DNA of 7,453 nucleotides from an uncultured bacterium. Lineage in GTDB: Bacteria > Patescibacteriota > Minisyncoccia > UBA6257 > JAGGUH01. Shown one piece after another: positions 5,170 through 7,453 of the stretch. The position numbers and the translations under genes were made by a program. The first letter of the stretch is position 1, and every line of letters begins with the position of its first letter. Under the pieces are notes generated by a model. That model saw only the letters and a list, made by a program, of their open reading frames with translations, was not told the DNA's origin and ran no database searches. The DNA is taken from contig CALGBJ010000123.1 in NCBI GenBank assembly GCA_937877385.1, forward strand, positions 1 to 7,453, written 5' to 3'.

Positions 5170-5198
5170 ATTATGGACAAAACTGGAAATATCTCCAA
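5170..5198 (-). promoter_or_regulatory. Possible weak internal promoter before the ATPase gene
   Basis: On the minus strand TTGGAG (5198-5193) and CATAAT (5175-5170) are 17 nt apart, with the -10 directly abutting the ATG at 5169. The -35 is poor (3 of 6). If active, transcription would start inside the first codons and favour the ATG at 5154 with a very short leader. A short inverted repeat, TGGAgatattTCCA (5185-5198 region), overlaps the -35. Confidence 0.22.
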
Positions 5199-5220
5199 TG
5201 TTTTAGTAGTAGAATACTAA

Positions 5221-5283
5221 CTCCTCCCCCTCCTTAATCCTCCCCCTCCCTTTGGGAGGGGGAGGAAATAGGTGGGGGAGGGA
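5221..5283. repeat. G-rich/C-rich palindromic element, copy 2 (inverted relative to copy 1)
   Basis: CCTCCCCCTCCC (5239-5250) pairs perfectly with GGGAGGGGGAGG (5254-5265) over a TTT loop. The stem resumes after an internal loop with CTCCCCC/GGGGGAG-type pairs (5223-5233 with 5271-5281). Read on the minus strand it nearly matches copy 1 at 1093-1153, including the unpaired internal-loop bases, with a changed hairpin loop (AAA for TCT). Plus-strand G-runs of 3, 5, 5 and 3 are separated by 1, 11 and 1 bases. It lies inside the operon between adaptor and ATPase genes. There is no T-run after the hairpin, so it is not a plain terminator, but the structure could dampen read-through or protect mRNA ends. 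Confidence 0.82.
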
Positions 5284-5352
5284 AATCTTCTTCTATTAAC
5301 TGTCAACTTTTATTTTGTATTCAGCTTCCAATCTTTAAACCAACTCTAATCA

Positions 5353-6996
5353 TTAATCACCAATTACTACTTCTTCTCCTTCTTTTAATCCTTTTTTTAT
5401 TTCTACTTCGCTTTCACCTTCCAAACCAATTTCAATCTCTCTCTCAACGATTTTGCCTTGTTTTGATTTTAAATAAACAAATTTCTTATGGTCTTTTTCC
5501 TCAATAAATTGATAAGGAAGGCAAAGAACATTTTCTTTTTTAGCAGTCAAAATATCAATATTAGCCGTCATTCCCGGTTTCAATCTTGGGTCGTCTTTTT
5601 TTAAGTAAAGTTTGACTTTGTAATAAACAACTCCAGAAATAATAGTTGAGGCCGGATTAATGCTAACTACTTTGGCTTCAAATTTTTCTTTTGGTCCTAA
5701 AGCATCAAAATCAATTGTGGCTTGGTCGCCGATTTTAACTTTGGCAATGTCTGACTCGGCAACATTGACTTCAATTTCTTTTTTTCCTTGACTAATAAAA
5801 CCAACGACTTTTTGGCCAATATTAACAAAGTCGCCAACTTCTAAGGGAATTTCAGTAATTATTCCGTCAACCGGCGCTTTAATTTTTGTCTTCTCAAGCT
5901 TAAGGTAGTAATAACTTAAACTTGCTTGGGCTTTTTTAAGGTTGGATTCGGCTGCCCTAATATCTTCTTCTCTTGCTGGCGAAGTTTTTAGTTCGAACTC
6001 TTTTTTCGCCAATTCAAAATTGGCTTTGGCAACTTGATAAGTATTTTCGGCTGCCTCAATAGATTTTTTATTATTCTTTTTTTGAAGATTAATAGCTTGA
6101 ATTTTGCTTTGAATATTAGCTAAGGAAGTTAGAATTTCCTGTTCACCTAAATTGACTAAATCTTTATTTTCAGCCAATTCTGTTTGGCTTAAACCAAGAG
6201 AATTATTTAAACACTTTCTACTTAAAGGAAAAGTTTTCTCTATTTCTTTAAGATTTTTTTCAGAAATACTTAAGAGGTAATCAAGATTTTCTTGGGTTTC
6301 TTCCTCTTTGACTTTTTCTATTTCTTTTTGCCAATTCTCTAAAATTTCCTGGCAAATTTTTCTTTGCCAAATAACATCATTTTTTGCTTGAAAATCTCCG
6401 GTCTGAAAGCTAAGTTTTGGATTAGTTTGGTCGTTTTCAAAGAGAGGATCTAATTTACGATTAATAGCATCGTCTGCACTAGCAAAAGATGAAAGAACTA
6501 ACTGGTAAACATCTTGATAGAGATTGGCTAAAGTTGTCTCGGCAACTGCTTTAGTGTTTTCCAAATTGCTCTTTGCCTGTTCTAAACTCTTTTGGCTAGC
6601 GGCTAATTTTGCCTGGTAATATCTTTTTTCTTCTGGACTAGCTCCACTTTTGAGTTTTCTTAAGTTCTCTTTAAGATAATTAATATCGGCTTCAGTTTGA
6701 GCAATCTCGGTTAGAATTTCTTGGTCGTCTATTTTGACAATTGTTTCTCCTTTTTGAACTTTATCTCCTTCTTGAAAGTTGATAGCTTTAATTTGACCAG
6801 CAACTTGACTGGCTAAACTTATTTCTTTAGCTGGCTTTAAGGAACCAGTGACACTAACTATCTGTTTAAGGTTACATCTTTTAACTTGATAAGATAAAAA
6901 TTCCTCTTTTTTTTGAGAAAAAGATATTATCAAGACAATAAAGATAATTATTAAGAGAACAATAACGAACCCCTTCCGAACGAGGAATTTTTTCAT
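5353..6996 (-). CDS. HlyD/MacA-type membrane-fusion (adaptor) protein of the efflux system
   Basis: This 547-residue protein is anchored by one N-terminal helix (about 9-27: FVIVLLIIIFIVLIISF) with a short basic cytoplasmic end. The first biotinyl/lipoyl-like half follows (about 47-92: VTGSLKPAKEISLASQVAGQ...GDKVQKGETIVKID). Then comes a very long helical hairpin (about 95-370), the second lipoyl half (371-402: IKAPVDGIITEIPLEVGDFV), a beta-barrel (about 407-450) and a C-terminal membrane-proximal domain (about 450-547: LKPGMTANIDI). MacA is only about 370 residues; the excess lies in the hairpin, where residues about 160-290 (with ASADDAINRKLDPLF) form an extra helical block. Such adaptors hold the substrate path above MacB-type permeases. 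Its gene begins 20 nt after the regulator gene, in one operon with the ATPase and permeases. No TolC-like partner is present here. Outer-membrane docking cannot be assumed in a CPR cell, so the Bacillus YknX role is the closer analogy. Confidence 0.92.
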   Translation of the reverse strand: MKKFLVRKGFVIVLLIIIFIVLIISFSQKKEEFLSYQVKRCNLKQIVSVTGSLKPAKEISLASQVAGQIKAINFQEGDKVQKGETIVKIDDQEILTEIAQTEADINYLKENLRKLKSGASPEEKRYYQAKLAASQKSLEQAKSNLENTKAVAETTLANLYQDVYQLVLSSFASADDAINRKLDPLFENDQTNPKLSFQTGDFQAKNDVIWQRKICQEILENWQKEIEKVKEEETQENLDYLLSISEKNLKEIEKTFPLSRKCLNNSLGLSQTELAENKDLVNLGEQEILTSLANIQSKIQAINLQKKNNKKSIEAAENTYQVAKANFELAKKEFELKTSPAREEDIRAAESNLKKAQASLSYYYLKLEKTKIKAPVDGIITEIPLEVGDFVNIGQKVVGFISQGKKEIEVNVAESDIAKVKIGDQATIDFDALGPKEKFEAKVVSINPASTIISGVVYYKVKLYLKKDDPRLKPGMTANIDILTAKKENVLCLPYQFIEEKDHKKFVYLKSKQGKIVEREIEIGLEGESEVEIKKGLKEGEEVVIGD

Positions 6997-7016
6997 AGTC
7001 GTTTTATTTAAAAAAA

Positions 7017-7271
7017 TTAAGTAAGTTTGATTTTTTTAGTTAGTTTCTCGAGTTTTTTAATTCTTTCAGCAAATGCCTTTACTTTTATTAGAACGATTGC
7101 TTCTTTTTTGTTGCTTAACAAGAGTAATCTTGATTTGTTTTTAAGATTCATTTCTTTTCTAACTTTAGCTGGAATAACAATTTGGCCCTTATTATTAAGA
7201 GAAATAACATCAAAGAAAAATTGACCCTTTTTCCTACTTTTCCTACTTTTCTGAATTTTCTTATTTTTCAT
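7017..7271 (-). CDS. AbrB/MazE-type (SpoVT-AbrB fold) DNA-binding regulator
   Basis: A swapped-hairpin AbrB domain is evident in ISLNNKGQIVIPAKVRKEMN, followed by LLLLSNKKEAIVLIKVKAF, which together make the usual N-terminal DNA-binding module of about 45 residues. The tail is a basic helix (ERIKKLEKLTKKIKLT). A lysine/arginine-rich extension (MKNKKIQKSRKSRKKGQ) precedes the domain. From the ATG at 7271 the protein has 84 residues. Two earlier in-frame starts exist, ATG at 7280 and TTG at 7289, but both lie in or next to the -10 box of the apparent promoter, so 7271 is preferred; transcription starting near 7272 would make the mRNA nearly leaderless. No toxin gene follows, so a stand-alone transcription regulator is likelier than an antitoxin. 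The adaptor gene begins 20 nt downstream, suggesting it controls the efflux operon, probably including itself. Confidence 0.82.
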   Translation of the reverse strand: MKNKKIQKSRKSRKKGQFFFDVISLNNKGQIVIPAKVRKEMNLKNKSRLLLLSNKKEAIVLIKVKAFAERIKKLEKLTKKIKLT

Positions 7272-7278
7272 ATAAATC

Positions 7279-7306
7279 ATTTTAGACAAAAAAATTTTTT
7301 TGTCAA
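7279..7306 (-). promoter_or_regulatory. Sigma-70-type promoter of the regulator/efflux operon
   Basis: On the minus strand a consensus TTGACA (7306-7301) and a TAAAAT (7284-7279) are 16 nt apart. Transcription would begin at about 7272, immediately at or next to the ATG at 7271. No other good promoter was found before the adaptor gene, so this is the likely main operon promoter. Confidence 0.62.
7285..7304. promoter_or_regulatory. Perfect 20-nt palindrome within the operon promoter, candidate operator
   Basis: GAC-A7-T7-GTC is a perfect inverted repeat filling the spacer and overlapping the -35 box. A symmetric, AT-rich site placed where a bound protein would block RNA polymerase suits a dimeric AbrB-family repressor encoded by the next gene. 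The A7T7 tract would also be stiff and narrow-grooved. Autoregulation is inference. Confidence 0.5.
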
Positions 7307-7336
7307 ACGAGTTTGCCTTGTAAGATGATTTATTTG

Positions 7337-7384
7337 GGCAAGGACAGACCTCTCTGACTTGAGTCGGAGAGGTCTGTCCTTGCC
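7337..7384. repeat. Very long perfect hairpin (22 bp, TTGA loop)
   Basis: Bases 7337-7358 pair with 7363-7384 with a single G-T wobble; the core reads GGCAAGGACAGACCTCTC and its complement. The stem is strikingly GC-rich for its surroundings. No T-run follows on either strand, so it is not a typical intrinsic terminator. It lies 31 nt upstream of the operon promoter and may be a dispersed palindromic repeat, or a boundary between this operon and whatever lies to the right. Confidence 0.8.
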
Positions 7385-7453
7385 GAGTTAAATTTCAAAC
7401 TAAAATTTAATTCAAACTAAAAAACTCCAAAAACTGCTTATTAATATTCCAAC
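7385..7453. other. AT-rich right edge with no recognisable gene
   Basis: Only a short direct repeat is visible: TTCAAACTAAAA at 7394-7405 and 7411-7422, 17 nt apart. No start codon context, RNA gene or promoter could be supported. Confidence 0.4.

Noticed and set aside
5221..5283. Intrinsic terminator between adaptor and ATPase genes
   Set aside because: The stem is strong, but no T-run follows on the minus strand, and an inverted copy occurs in a gene-free region, which fits a repeat better.
7027..7224. Plus-strand 65-codon frame
   Set aside because: Antisense to the AbrB-type regulator, which has clear domain homology; the hydrophobic product reflects complemented lysine codons.
7017..7271. 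Antitoxin of a MazEF/VapBC-type pair
   Set aside because: No toxin gene (PemK/MazF, PIN or other) lies next to it; the following gene is the efflux adaptor.

Overview
The window looks like a piece of a Candidate Phyla Radiation (CPR) genome, most likely Parcubacteria-like. The main reason is the start of a divergent 16S rRNA gene on the minus strand (about 751 down to 1). Its 5' end carries the variant signature GGATTTGATCTTGGTCCAG and GGCGTGGATAAGGCATGCA, and it is interrupted by insertions, as in many CPR rRNA genes. The protein-coding DNA is AT-rich, lysine- and isoleucine-rich, and mostly lacks clear Shine-Dalgarno sites, which fits. The phylum-level call rests on recognition of the 16S and has not been checked by alignment.

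Region 1-880: the 5' part of the 16S gene and its promoter (TTGACA-N18-TATACT, 846-875). Helix 6 (V1) is split by an intervening sequence of about 450 nt (220-672) that encodes a four-helix-bundle 'rRNA intervening sequence protein' (235-603) in the same orientation as the rRNA. A second departure from 16S begins near position 73. It runs off the window and looks like the 5' part of a group I intron (P2-like hairpin, then P3/P4-like sequence).

Region 890-1460: about 570 nt without a gene, made of nested inverted repeats. AT-rich arms of TCTAAAA-type words enclose two short perfect hairpins and a G-rich/C-rich palindrome with G-quadruplex potential. A heptamer tandem repeat follows. Shorter or inverted copies of these elements recur at 3003-3239 and 5221-5283.

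Region 1467-1770: a compact, self-contained small gene on the plus strand with promoter, strong Shine-Dalgarno site, 65 codons and terminator. It encodes an unrecognised protein with a Ser/Asp-rich repeated tail.

Region 7306 down to 1770 (minus strand): an apparent operon for a MacAB/YknXYZ-type efflux system. The order is an AbrB-family regulator, a long HlyD/MacA-type adaptor, a MacB/LolD-type ATPase, and two different MacB/FtsX-type permeases. The regulator's promoter contains a perfect 20-nt palindrome, a plausible autoregulatory operator. The ATPase, two unlike permeases and adaptor would form a heteromeric tripartite-like pump or mechanotransmission complex in the cytoplasmic membrane; the substrate cannot be told from sequence. 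Repeat elements sit in both large gaps of this operon (adaptor/ATPase and permease/permease).

No CRISPR array, tRNA, transposase or toxin gene was seen.
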